The notes below the pieces were generated by a model that had not been told where the DNA came from, did no database searches, and saw nothing but the letters and a program-made list of their open reading frames with translations. Shown here in pieces: positions 18,085 through 26,125 of a stretch of DNA of 64,000 bases. The position numbers and the translations under genes are program-made. Each line of letters starts with the position of its first letter. The first letter of the stretch is position 1. Origin of the DNA: an uncultured Clostridium sp. (lineage in GTDB: Bacteria; Bacillota; Clostridia; Lachnospirales; Lachnospiraceae); assembly GCA_902496665.1 (NCBI GenBank), contig CABVBU010000005.1:52671-116670 (forward strand). The letters run 5' to 3'.

Positions 18085-19824
18085 CTACTGCCCATTCGGA
18101 GAAATCAGCCCCATGTCAGATGGTGCCTGGTTCGTTTCCGCCGGAGCTGCCGTCGTGGCCTCGTTCACATATCCCGGACCGTAATTCTCACCCGGGGATG
18201 GCGCTGCCGTTGTCGGCGCAGCTGTCGTCTCCGCCGCTGTTGTCTCTGCAGGTGCTGCTGCCGTTGTCTCGCCCGCTGCCTCAGAGGACGCAGCCGATGC
18301 ATCGACAGATGCAGGTTCTGTCGCCGCCACGGTGCCGGAAGTGTTGCGCTTGATGGTCGCCGCCTTTCCGGTGTAGGTGCTGTTGTGGAGAAGCACATCG
18401 CTCACAACCTGTCCGTTCTTCTTCGTGATCAGCTTCGTCTGCCATCTGCTGCCCGGAGTTGCCGCTTTCGCAACGACCTCTACACCCGGCTCCAGTGTTA
18501 GATCCTCGACATAGGTCGGTGTCGGCGGATCCAGCTCCTTGATTTTCTCAGAATGCATGGAGACAGTCACGCCGTCCTCCAGAATCGGATTTCCGTAGAT
18601 GGATACCGTCAGTGTCTGGTTGGAGTATGCCGCCTTGATTCCCACTGCAGTCTTTGAGTTGTTTACAAACCGCAGATCCGGACCGGCATAGCCGTCATAG
18701 CTGACCATTGCATCCTCACCGGGAGTTACATAGGACGGCTCGTAGGTGTGGGCATGGCGCTCAGTGGTCTTGAGACCTGCGAATACGACCGCATTGTAAA
18801 GAGTCGAGGACACCTGGCAGACACCGCCGCCCGGTTCCTGTACCACAACGCCGTTTGAGTAGGCGCCCGCCGGTTTGTAACCTTTTTCCGTTGTACGGTT
18901 TCCCGTCATCTTATTGAAGGAGAATTCCTCGCCAGGCTTAATGATCGTTCCGTTGATCGCCGCGCAGGCAAGACGGATATTCTCATTTCTATCCTTGTTT
19001 GTCGTTGTCTTTGTCGTGTAGGTTCCGATGCGCTTAAAATTTTCCCGCGCCTGGGCCTCCGTGATCTCCGGCTGGACCTCGTCTGCTGTCGCCGTGATCG
19101 TCTTATTGTACTCTCCCGCCTTCATTGCAGAGAGAATATCGGATGTGAGTTTCTCCTGATCGATCTTCTTTCCGGTCTGGGCACCGGCAAATGTGAATTT
19201 ATCGGATGCCTTATCATAAGTAGAGATCGATCCATTCTTCGGCTCCACATCCCATTTTGCGGCAAGAGCTTTTACTTCCACCTGAACCGCGTCATCGAGA
19301 CCGTCAGTCTCCACGGTATAGTCCCCGGATTCCTTCTTCGCAAATGCTTTTTCGATTACAGCGTCCACATTCGCTTCCATCAGGTTCGGGAGATCTGCGG
19401 TCTCATCGCCGAAGGAGACCTTCATCTCCCAGCCCATATCTTCCAGAACCTTCTTGATCGCCTCTGTTTTTGTCAGACCATGGACCTGGACTCCGTTCAC
19501 AGTGATCTCCGCTGCCATCTCTGTCTCAGGCTCTGTCGTCTCTGTCTCCGATTCACTTTCCACGCTGGTTTTATCGTCTCCGGATCGCGCGCAGCTCTGG
19601 AAACCCACCGCCGCACAGATCAGTAAGATCAGCACTCCGATCACGATCAGTATGATCTTTGCCATATCCGGCCCCTGGCGTCTTCCGCGCCGTCTTCCGG
19701 AACCTCCTCTTCTGGATCCGGTTCCCCGGCTTCTCGCATTCTGGACTGCCATGATACGGTCCGCGCTGCTTGACTGGCGGGAACGTCTTCCGCCCGCTCT
19801 GCTGTTCCTGTATGTGTCACTCAT
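18085..19824 (-). CDS. VanW-family membrane-anchored wall protein
   Basis: A 579-residue protein. An Arg/Ser-rich cytoplasmic tail of about 50 residues is followed by one transmembrane helix (about 55-77), a region resembling the peptidoglycan-binding domain often paired with VanW, and the VanW domain itself. The VanW domain has FSFNKMTGNRTTEKGY, the conserved GGGVCQVSSTLYNA and SYDGYAGPDLRF. A C-terminal tail of about 90 residues is low-complexity Ala/Thr/Pro. GGTGAG precedes the ATG. VanW domains are linked to the envelope and to glycopeptide clusters, but the reaction is unknown. No van resistance genes are nearby, so resistance should not be inferred. Confidence 0.88.
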   Translation of the reverse strand: MSDTYRNSRAGGRRSRQSSSADRIMAVQNARSRGTGSRRGGSGRRRGRRQGPDMAKIILIVIGVLILLICAAVGFQSCARSGDDKTSVESESETETTEPETEMAAEITVNGVQVHGLTKTEAIKKVLEDMGWEMKVSFGDETADLPNLMEANVDAVIEKAFAKKESGDYTVETDGLDDAVQVEVKALAAKWDVEPKNGSISTYDKASDKFTFAGAQTGKKIDQEKLTSDILSAMKAGEYNKTITATADEVQPEITEAQARENFKRIGTYTTKTTTNKDRNENIRLACAAINGTIIKPGEEFSFNKMTGNRTTEKGYKPAGAYSNGVVVQEPGGGVCQVSSTLYNAVVFAGLKTTERHAHTYEPSYVTPGEDAMVSYDGYAGPDLRFVNNSKTAVGIKAAYSNQTLTVSIYGNPILEDGVTVSMHSEKIKELDPPTPTYVEDLTLEPGVEVVAKAATPGSRWQTKLITKKNGQVVSDVLLHNSTYTGKAATIKRNTSGTVAATEPASVDASAASSEAAGETTAAAPAETTAAETTAAPTTAAPSPGENYGPGYVNEATTAAPAETNQAPSDMGLISPNGQ

Positions 19825-20023
19825 TTCTTCTCACCTTTTATCTTAAACCATTGATATTCTCTGCTCCGTCAGTTCAGTATTTCAAGGGTGCAGATATGCA
19901 GGTATTAGTATAGCATAATTTATAGAAAATGGAATAACAGAAATCTTAAATTTTATTCACAATTTTGTCTCAAATATGTTAAACTAGGTAACAGTTGGAA
20001 ATTATTCGGAAAGGATATTTATT

Positions 20024-20887
20024 ATGAAATTAATAGATCTTCACATACACTCCACCGCCTCCGACGGATCCTTAACTCCCACGGAGGTCGTAAACCGCGC
20101 CAACGATCTCGGTCTCACCGCAATGGCCCTCACGGACCACGACACCGTCGCAGGAATCGACGAGGCACTTGAGGCCGCAAAAGATCTCGACATGGAGGTC
20201 ATCCCGGGAATTGAGATCTCCTGTATCTACAAAGAAAAAGAGATCCATATCCTGGGTCTCTACATTGATCATAAGGATCCGGAGCTGCTCTCCTTTTTAA
20301 AGGAAGCGTCCAGAAAACGCCATGACCGCAATATGGAAATGTTAGCCGCATTTAATAAGGATGGATTTGAGATCACCGGGGAAGATCTCCTCTGCGGAAA
20401 TCCCGGAACCGTCATCACCCGTGCTCATTTCGCGAGAGCACTCTTAAAGCACGGATATGTAACTTCCGTGGACCAGGCTTTTAAAAAGTATCTAAACCCG
20501 GACCGCCCATATTACCGCTCCAGGGAACTGATCACCCCGGAGGAGGTTCTCGCGGCGCTTCTCGGTGCCGGCGGTTTCCCGGTTCTCGCCCATCCGCTCC
20601 AGTATAAGCTCGGCTGGGCCGGCACGGAGGAACTCGTTTCCATGCTCACCGACCATGGTCTCCGCGGGCTCGAGTGTTTCCACTCTTCCAATAACCAGGA
20701 TGAGAGTGGAAAGCTCCGCAAACTCGCAAAAAAATACTCCCTCGCCCCCACTGGCGGCTCTGACTTTCACGGTGCCGCAAAACCCGATATCGAGATCGGT
20801 TCCGGCCGCGGCGGGCTTCGGATTTCGGCGCTTTACCTGGATGATATCAAACTTTCTATGTTTATGGCTGGAATGGGCAGAAGCTAA
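20024..20887 (+). CDS. PHP-domain phosphoesterase (TrpH/RNase AM type)
   Basis: A 287-residue metal-dependent phosphoesterase. Metal-binding motifs of the PHP fold are visible: DLHIHSTASDG at residues 4-14, LTDHDT near 36-41, GIEIS near 63, HFARAL, LAHPLQY near 190 and GSDFHG near 245. The family includes enzymes acting on 3',5'-nucleoside bisphosphates and RNA 5' ends. Substrate choice cannot be read from the sequence. The start has AAAGGA upstream. Its last four bases overlap the end of the convergent siroheme gene. Confidence 0.88.
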   Translation: MKLIDLHIHSTASDGSLTPTEVVNRANDLGLTAMALTDHDTVAGIDEALEAAKDLDMEVIPGIEISCIYKEKEIHILGLYIDHKDPELLSFLKEASRKRHDRNMEMLAAFNKDGFEITGEDLLCGNPGTVITRAHFARALLKHGYVTSVDQAFKKYLNPDRPYYRSRELITPEEVLAALLGAGGFPVLAHPLQYKLGWAGTEELVSMLTDHGLRGLECFHSSNNQDESGKLRKLAKKYSLAPTGGSDFHGAAKPDIEIGSGRGGLRISALYLDDIKLSMFMAGMGRS

Positions 20888-21351
20888 ACAGATATTGTTC
20901 TCAATATTTGCCGTACTGCCGCAGAGATCTTCGCCGCCAGCCTATGATCTCCCCCGCCGGAAGTAATTCCGACAACAGTATCGCCGTCTTTCGCGATTCC
21001 CGGAAAATAAAAATCACATTGATCCCGGTTTGACGCATTGTTTACCGGGATCTTTTTTTTACGGCAGTCACAGACTATCTTTTCATTTACCTCCGGGACT
21101 GCTGCTGCAAGAACAAATACAAATTGAGAAGCTCCTCCTGCATTTCCCAGACTTTCAAGGTCCGTCTCATCATATCGTTTTTTCTTCCAGAGAACCTTTT
21201 CCCGCAGCTCCTCACACACTTCCGGAGATATAACAGTGATCTCGCACCCGAACTCCAAAAGAGTCCGCACCCTCCTCGCCGCGATCTTTCCGCCGCCGAC
21301 TACAAGCACTTGCCGCCCCTCAAGGTCCACAAACAATGGAAAACATGCCAT
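20884..21351 (-). CDS. Precorrin-2 dehydrogenase (siroheme pathway)
   Basis: A 155-residue CysG N-terminal-type enzyme that oxidises precorrin-2 to sirohydrochlorin using NAD+. The Rossmann motif VLVVGGGKIAARRV lies at residues 15-28, with the typical MACFPLFVDLEGR start before it. NNASNRDQCDFYFPG and GITSGG follow. It is the short form lacking the methyltransferase half. No other siroheme gene is in the window. Confidence 0.88.
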   Translation of the reverse strand: MACFPLFVDLEGRQVLVVGGGKIAARRVRTLLEFGCEITVISPEVCEELREKVLWKKKRYDETDLESLGNAGGASQFVFVLAAAVPEVNEKIVCDCRKKKIPVNNASNRDQCDFYFPGIAKDGDTVVGITSGGGDHRLAAKISAAVRQILRTISV

Positions 21352-21475
21352 TTTTTTCGATCCTTTCCCGCTTTTTGGTACATTTTCGACAGTCCGCCCT
21401 GCCTCCGCCAGATCTTTCCCATAAATTCTATAAAAATCCAGTTTTTGATTGTTAAAATTTTATCTATTCCGTCGA

Positions 21476-21504
21476 TTGTTTTTTTCCTACCCATCTGGTA
21501 GAAT
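21476..21504 (+). promoter_or_regulatory. Promoter upstream of the HPr-like gene
   Basis: TTGTTT and TAGAAT are separated by 17 bases, leaving a leader of about 170 bases before the start at 21682. No riboswitch fold was recognised in that leader. Confidence 0.45.
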
Positions 21505-21681
21505 TCAAATCGTTAAAAGAAAAACGAAGTGACAATGTAAAACAAGCGTAACTGGAATAAGAACAGGATTCGTAACAGCTACCATGTATCCGCCCGGAGA
21601 ACTGTCGGAGACAGATTTCACAGGCAATGGCACTAAGGAGTTACAGCCAGTTACAATCACCTTTTAAGGAGGTAACGAATT

Positions 21682-21924
21682 ATGAAATTAAAAATGAGAA
21701 ACATTTCCAATCTTGATACATTTTTCAAAGTCATCAACCAGTGTGACGGCGCTGTTGAGTTAAGTCTTCCGGAGGGCGGAAGCGTAAACTTAAAATCCAA
21801 GCTCAGCCAGTACTTCTCAATGGCTACCGTATTTTCCAACGGCAGCATCAAGGAGTTAAGCCTCACCACTCACAACGATGAGGATTCCAAGCGCCTGATC
21901 CAGTACATGGTTCAGGGCTGCTAA
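21682..21924 (+). CDS. Small HPr-fold-like protein
   Basis: An 80-residue protein preceded by AAGGAGG. Residues 30-75 (GSVNLKSKLSQYFSMATVFSNG onward, split here) follow the pattern of the C-terminal half of PTS phosphocarrier HPr, with VNLKS and a final helix. There is no His in the position of the HPr phosphorylation site, so it cannot be a normal phosphocarrier. It may be a Crh/HPr-like regulator. The fold is my inference; the function is unknown. Confidence 0.6.
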   Translation: MKLKMRNISNLDTFFKVINQCDGAVELSLPEGGSVNLKSKLSQYFSMATVFSNGSIKELSLTTHNDEDSKRLIQYMVQGC

Positions 21925-21984
21925 GCAGATCACAATAAAGCTGTCCCCGCCGCGCCAAAAGGCAGCGGCAGGTTTAGCCCGCCG

Positions 21985-23154
21985 CTAGTCGGCCATAACA
22001 AACTCTCTGGCGGCCAGACTGGAGAGCAGTTCTTCCTTCCTTGCGAAGAAAGTTCCCTGTGCCATCTGGCTGCTTCCCCCGCCTCTCCCGGAGAGTTCCC
22101 CATTTAATTCCTTCGAGAGAGCGCGCATGTCCTCGCTCTGGCTCCCCAGAACATAAGAGAATCCCCCATTCACACTTTCTGACAGGGCGAGGACAATTCC
22201 CCCCTTCTTACCTTCCAGCGCGAAATTCACAAAATGGCGGAGTTCCGTCATATCGAGTCCAGCTTCTATCCAGCAGATCTTACTATTTCCACCGTTTAAC
22301 TGATCCGCATAGATCTTCATGAGTTTTCTTGACATCTCAGAGCACTTTGCCTGCGTCATCGTCAGCTCATTTTTTACCTTTTCCACAGCATCCGCAGTCT
22401 TTCCAGCCTTTGCGGATAAAAGAACAGAGATCTTCTGAAGCTCTTCTCTCTTCTTCTCATAATCCATAACTGCAGCCTCACCACAGAGCAGGGAAATTCT
22501 CACGCCACCCTTGTAGTGGATCATGGTCAGGAACTTTACAAGTCCGATCTCCCCCGTCGTCCTCACATGGGTGCCGCAGCAGGCACAGGTATCACCTCCA
22601 GGGATGCTGACGATACGGATATCACCGGTGAGTTCTTTTTTGCTCCGGTAATCCATATGGGCAAGTTCCTCAGCAGACGGGAATCCCGCATAGATCTCCC
22701 GGTCCTCCCAGATAATTCTGTTTGCCTTCTTCTCAATCTCCATGAGATCTTCCCACTCTAACAGGCCATTGAGATCGATGGTGATCTCCTCAGCCCCCAT
22801 ATGGAATCCCACATTGTCATACCCATACTTCGCGTGAATCAGCCCGGACACAAGATGTTCGCCGGAATGTCCCTGCATATTCTGGAATCTTCTGTCCCAG
22901 TTGATCTCACCTGTCACAGTCTCACCGACCACAAGCGGCGCATCCGTATAGTGGACGATCTCTCCCTTTACATCATGGACTGCCGTCACATGCGCTCCAC
23001 CAAGAATTCCTGTATCATATGGCTGTCCGCCGCCTTCCGGATAGAATGCGGTCTGGTCCAGAACCACCTCATATCCCTTTTTTCCTTTTTCGCAGGAAAG
23101 TATTTTCGCCTCGAATGTGCGGATATATGCGGAATCATAGAATAGTTTTTTCAT
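21985..23154 (-). CDS. AlaX-type alanyl-tRNA editing protein with DHHA1 domain
   Basis: A 389-residue stand-alone tRNA-editing enzyme that hydrolyses mischarged Ser/Gly-tRNA(Ala). The N-terminal beta-barrel start FYPEGGGQPYDTG is at about residues 32-44. The metal-binding pairs HSGEH (about 96-100) and CACCGTHVRTTGEIG (about 190) are present. The C-terminal DHHA1 domain ends GGGSSQMAQG, as in alanyl-tRNA synthetase. GAGGAG precedes the ATG. The catalytic aminoacylation domain is absent, which separates it from AlaRS. Confidence 0.92.
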   Translation of the reverse strand: MKKLFYDSAYIRTFEAKILSCEKGKKGYEVVLDQTAFYPEGGGQPYDTGILGGAHVTAVHDVKGEIVHYTDAPLVVGETVTGEINWDRRFQNMQGHSGEHLVSGLIHAKYGYDNVGFHMGAEEITIDLNGLLEWEDLMEIEKKANRIIWEDREIYAGFPSAEELAHMDYRSKKELTGDIRIVSIPGGDTCACCGTHVRTTGEIGLVKFLTMIHYKGGVRISLLCGEAAVMDYEKKREELQKISVLLSAKAGKTADAVEKVKNELTMTQAKCSEMSRKLMKIYADQLNGGNSKICWIEAGLDMTELRHFVNFALEGKKGGIVLALSESVNGGFSYVLGSQSEDMRALSKELNGELSGRGGGSSQMAQGTFFARKEELLSSLAAREFVMAD

Positions 23155-23472
23155 AATTCGTTTCTCCTCTTATATTTCTGTTAGTGTACCCAGGCGCCGT
23201 TACGCCGATCATTCGAATCTTCATCGTGTTTTTCATACTTTCTTCCCGTCTCTTATATAAAAATTACTGCTGGTATCTCTGTTGACTTTTCACTTTCCCA
23301 TCATACCACATGAAGCAGCAAAAGTACACTCACGTTCGGTCCATATAGAATTTTTCGTTCTGCAACTGGTTCTGCAGGGAATGAACTGCAACATTTTTCA
23401 TCTTTGGAGTGAAAGTCTGACATGCCGTGACGCATATACTGGAAGTGTAAAGATAATTCCGGAGGAATTAAC

Positions 23473-23709
23473 ATGAGTGATTTAGCTGCTACAAACTGTG
23501 GATGTGGATGTGATGCTCCGGCATCAGGATGCGGCGGATGCGGCAACAACATGATCTGGATCATCCTGCTTCTGTGCTGCTGCGGCGGATGCGGACATAA
23601 CGGCGGTGGATGCGGATGCGGAAACGGCTGCGACAACAGCTGTATCTGGATCATTCTCCTTCTCTGCTGCTGCGGCGGATGGGGAAATGGATGCGGTTTC
23701 GGCTGCTGA
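23473..23709 (+). CDS. Cys/Gly-rich tandem-repeat protein (HCB-protein-13-like)
   Basis: A 78-residue protein with about 18 Cys and 24 Gly. It has an internal tandem repeat: NMIWIILLLCCCGGCG and CIWIILLLCCCGGWG, each following a CGCG/CGGC-rich stretch. Similar clostridial proteins are annotated 'chorion class high-cysteine HCB protein 13'. The mix of a hydrophobic WIILLL core with CCC clusters suggests a disulfide-crosslinked surface or spore-coat component; that is inference. GGAGG stands before the ATG and a terminator follows. Confidence 0.75.
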   Translation: MSDLAATNCGCGCDAPASGCGGCGNNMIWIILLLCCCGGCGHNGGGCGCGNGCDNSCIWIILLLCCCGGWGNGCGFGC

Positions 23710-23735
23710 TCGAACCGGCATCTCAAGAGACTGCG

Positions 23736-23762
23736 GGGCGGCTAATGGCCGCCCTTTCTGTT
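23736..23762 (+). terminator. Terminator of the Cys-rich gene
   Basis: GGGCGGC (23736-23742) and GCCGCCC (23748-23754) flank a 5-base loop and are followed by TTTCTGTT. Confidence 0.75.
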
Positions 23763-23992
23763 CTTTCTCTCTGTATTTTCTTCTTTCTGAGGCCTGTTTT
23801 CCTTTTTTCTCCTCTCGCACTCCTCATCGATCTCGTAGACATCATTTCCATCTATGACAAGTCTTCCCACGTTCTCTCCTCCCTGGGTTGTAACCCCTTT
23901 CCCTATATTTTATTCCCCTGTCCTCTTTTCCGTGCATTTACGCATGAATCCGCCGGTCCTCTCATATATTGTCACATGCAGGAGGTCCCAAT

Positions 23993-24439
23993 ATGAGTGA
24001 AAAAGATTTAAAGCTGACCGACCTGGACTATGCCACAGGTGATCATCACTTACAGATGATGAAGGCCGCTCTTCCCTATCTGGATATCAGACGGCAGCGG
24101 TCTCTCTCCATGTTCATCCGTGCCAGGGAGATGATGCACACCATGGAATTTTTCCGGGAGAACGATGACGGGATGATGAGCGTATGTTCCCTGGAGTCCC
24201 CGAACCCATCCGTCGAAGATATGCTGAGCGCAGTCCGCCCATATGCAAATAAGGCGGAACAGGATACCATCGATATGATCTCTCGCTTTCTTGCCAGCCG
24301 CCGCGGACGATCCGGTTCCGGGCTCACTCCGGAACAGCTGTTTTCCATTCTTCCCCCGGATATGCAGGCACAATACGAAACCCTGCAGTTAGTCATGCAG
24401 AGTTTTGCCCCAGGAGGATCTGCCCATGGAACAACATGA
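23993..24439 (+). CDS. Conserved clostridial protein of unknown function
   Basis: A 148-residue, mostly helical soluble protein with no recognisable catalytic motif. The ATG at 23993 has GGAGG 7 bases upstream and is preferred over an earlier in-frame ATG. It overlaps the next small gene by 14 bases, so the two probably act together. The C-terminus (LTPEQLFSILPPDMQAQYETL) resembles small clostridial helical proteins, but I do not recognise the family. Confidence 0.7.
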   Translation: MSEKDLKLTDLDYATGDHHLQMMKAALPYLDIRRQRSLSMFIRAREMMHTMEFFRENDDGMMSVCSLESPNPSVEDMLSAVRPYANKAEQDTIDMISRFLASRRGRSGSGLTPEQLFSILPPDMQAQYETLQLVMQSFAPGGSAHGTT

Positions 24440-24719
24440 TCAGGAAAGAACCTGGAAATCAGATCCGCGGCTCCATCACATGGATGCGAAAAAGATCGCT
24501 TTACTGGCTTCCTTCGCCGATGAACTGGCCGCAGCCCCAGAAACTCAAAGAATGAATCTATTTTTAGATCTGCACAGGAAGATGCGGCAGGCAAATCTGG
24601 TTTTTTCCAGCGAGGAGCGGGATCTGCTTTTTTCCATCCTGACAGAAAATCTGTCACCGGATGGCAGAAAGAAGGCAGAAATGATCCGGCGCCTTGCCGG
24701 ACAGTTCCCGCCAAAATAA
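24426..24719 (+). CDS. Small helical protein coupled to the preceding gene
   Basis: A 97-residue protein. The ATG at 24426 has AGGAGG 8 bases upstream inside the end of the preceding gene. Predicted content is helical and charged (LADELAAAPETQRM, FLDLHRKMR, FSSEERDLLFSIL), with some similarity in style to its partner, which may indicate a shared complex. Function unknown. A strong terminator follows at 24790. Confidence 0.7.
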   Translation: MEQHDQERTWKSDPRLHHMDAKKIALLASFADELAAAPETQRMNLFLDLHRKMRQANLVFSSEERDLLFSILTENLSPDGRKKAEMIRRLAGQFPPK

Positions 24720-24789
24720 GGCGTATCCTGTTCCTGCAAAATTTTGAGAAGTCTGCTGCAGGCAAAACCATCAGGTGCGTATAGTCAGA

Positions 24790-24840
24790 AAGATCCCTGG
24801 AATTTTGCCACCAGTGTGAGATTCCAGGGATCTTTTTAAT
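24790..24840 (+). terminator. Terminator of the 23,993-24,719 operon
   Basis: AGATCCCTGGAAT (24791-24803) pairs with ATTCCAGGGATCT (24821-24833), a perfect 13-base stem followed by TTTTAATTTTT. Confidence 0.9.
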
Positions 24841-24858
24841 TTTTAGGAAAGAAAAAAG

Positions 24859-24887
24859 TGAAAGACTCCCCGCGGGGAATCTTTCAC
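24859..24887 (-). terminator. Terminator of the L,D-transpeptidase-like gene
   Basis: GTGAAAGA and TCTTTCAC arms with a CCCC/GGGG core; on the minus strand it is followed by TTTTTTC. It lies 8 bases after the stop at 24895. Confidence 0.85.
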
Positions 24888-24894
24888 CTTAGTT

Positions 24895-25731
24895 TTACAT
24901 TCCTTCCAGTTCTTCCACCTCACCGGCGATCATGATTCTCGTTCCGGAATCCATAGACTGAATCAGCATTCTCACATAGGACTGGGCAAGCTGGATCCCA
25001 CAGAAAGACTTATTCTTTGCGCCGGACTGCTGGCAGTTGACCACAAGAGCCGGGTATCCTTCAGAACCTTCCTCCGGTTTCAAGATCATGCCAAAGTTCG
25101 AGAACGCTCGCATCTCCTCCAGATTCACATACTGGGTCGACAACAAGCCAGACGGCTTCTTTGCGGTGATAACGCCGAATCCATCCGCATCCGGATCTGT
25201 GATCCAGTAATCGTCCGATGTCAGTTTATGGTATGGGACGAGACTTCCCGGATCATTTTCGTTTCCAAAGGTGCTCTCCAAGCGGTAAACGCCGTAAATA
25301 TCGGAATCTTCTCCCTGTGCGCCGGAAATATAACAGTTGACAGAGAAATTCTCCTGCCAGGTCCCGTTTTCCGTTCTGGAGAGGTAGAGCATTCTCGAAT
25401 TCCCCGGCAGCTGTTTTCTTTTTACTTTTACAACTTTATCGCTGGAACCATTTCCTGTATTTGTCTTTACCGTGTCGGTATCATTTTCTATATTATTTAT
25501 GATCAGAACCAGGCTGTTCACATCATCTGCGATTCCCATCTTGTCGATCCAGCGTCCCTTGTCCTGCTGAGTCTTCCATCCAAGATCCACCGCAACCTCG
25601 TCGTCTGCCGTCTGTGTCTCCAATGTGATCGTATCTACCTGGGTAGTTTTTGCCGCGCCAAACACCGTTCCGCCGGAAATTCCGATCGCCGCTGTCAGCG
25701 CAAGAAATATCGCACATAAGCGTTTTCGCAT
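24895..25731 (-). CDS. Divergent YkuD-like L,D-transpeptidase, secreted
   Basis: A 278-residue protein with a signal peptide (MRKRLCAIFLALTAAIG, cleavage near FGA). The body follows the clostridial YkuD pattern: a GVYRLESTFGNENDPGS segment, YHKLTSDDYWITDPD, and near the end SFCGIQL followed by MDSGTRIMI. In usual enzymes the nucleophile sits in an (S/H)xGC(I/V) motif with an upstream His. Here the Cys is in SFCG and no obvious partner His is seen, so it may be altered or inactive. The ATG at 25731 is preferred because AAAGGAG precedes it. Confidence 0.6.
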   Translation of the reverse strand: MRKRLCAIFLALTAAIGISGGTVFGAAKTTQVDTITLETQTADDEVAVDLGWKTQQDKGRWIDKMGIADDVNSLVLIINNIENDTDTVKTNTGNGSSDKVVKVKRKQLPGNSRMLYLSRTENGTWQENFSVNCYISGAQGEDSDIYGVYRLESTFGNENDPGSLVPYHKLTSDDYWITDPDADGFGVITAKKPSGLLSTQYVNLEEMRAFSNFGMILKPEEGSEGYPALVVNCQQSGAKNKSFCGIQLAQSYVRMLIQSMDSGTRIMIAGEVEELEGM

Positions 25732-25859
25732 GCAAAAATCTCCTTTTAAAATCAAATTCCGCACATAGGTCAGAAAGACCCACGCTTATATGTATAGTAC
25801 CATACTTTACACCGCTTGTCACTGAAAAATGCATACTGACGAAATTTTGCCACAAAAAT

Positions 25860-25894
25860 CCCCCGGTCAGCCGCATTTCTGCTGCCAGCCGGGG
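25860..25894 (-). terminator. Terminator of the S9 peptidase remnant
   Basis: On the minus strand CCCCGG and CCGGGG arms are followed by GATTTTTG. This is the native terminator of the interrupted S9 gene. Confidence 0.75.
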
Positions 25895-25943
25895 TACTTC
25901 TTATATCTTCAGTCTGCAGGTGCTGCCGCACCCTGCCTTCTTT

Positions 25944-26075
25944 TTACTTCAGATACTTATCAAACCACTCCATCATCTCTGTCATTCTGCGGATTCTGTG
26001 TTTCGGTTTACCGCTTCTTGAGAGTTCGTGGTTCTCGCCATGGATTATGATATATGGAAAATATCCAGTAAACAT
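25944..26075 (-). pseudogene. 3' remnant of an S9 prolyl-oligopeptidase-type gene (attachment target)
   Basis: The last ~33 codons encode a segment starting HGENHELSRSGKP and ending WFDKYLK, the C-terminus of S9 family alpha/beta-hydrolase peptidases, including the catalytic His. No S9 sequence continues upstream: an in-frame stop lies just before an ATG at 26075 and the integrase begins 50 bases further. The remainder of the gene should lie beyond the far end of the element. The junction is probably within about 26,030-26,075. The remaining 43-codon frame could be a fortuitous mini-ORF. Confidence 0.75.
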
Positions 26076-26125
26076 CGGTGTTTCCAAAGTTCAACTTACA
26101 CATTTACGCCGCATTTACTCCATTT

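Noticed and set aside
18085..19824. Vancomycin resistance
   Set aside because: VanW-domain proteins are common in Clostridia; no vanHAX-type genes are present.
23301..23726. His/Pro-rich minus-strand frame over the Cys/Gly-rich gene
   Set aside because: The reverse complement of Gly/Cys codons gives Pro/His/Ala strings; the plus-strand gene has the ribosome-binding site.
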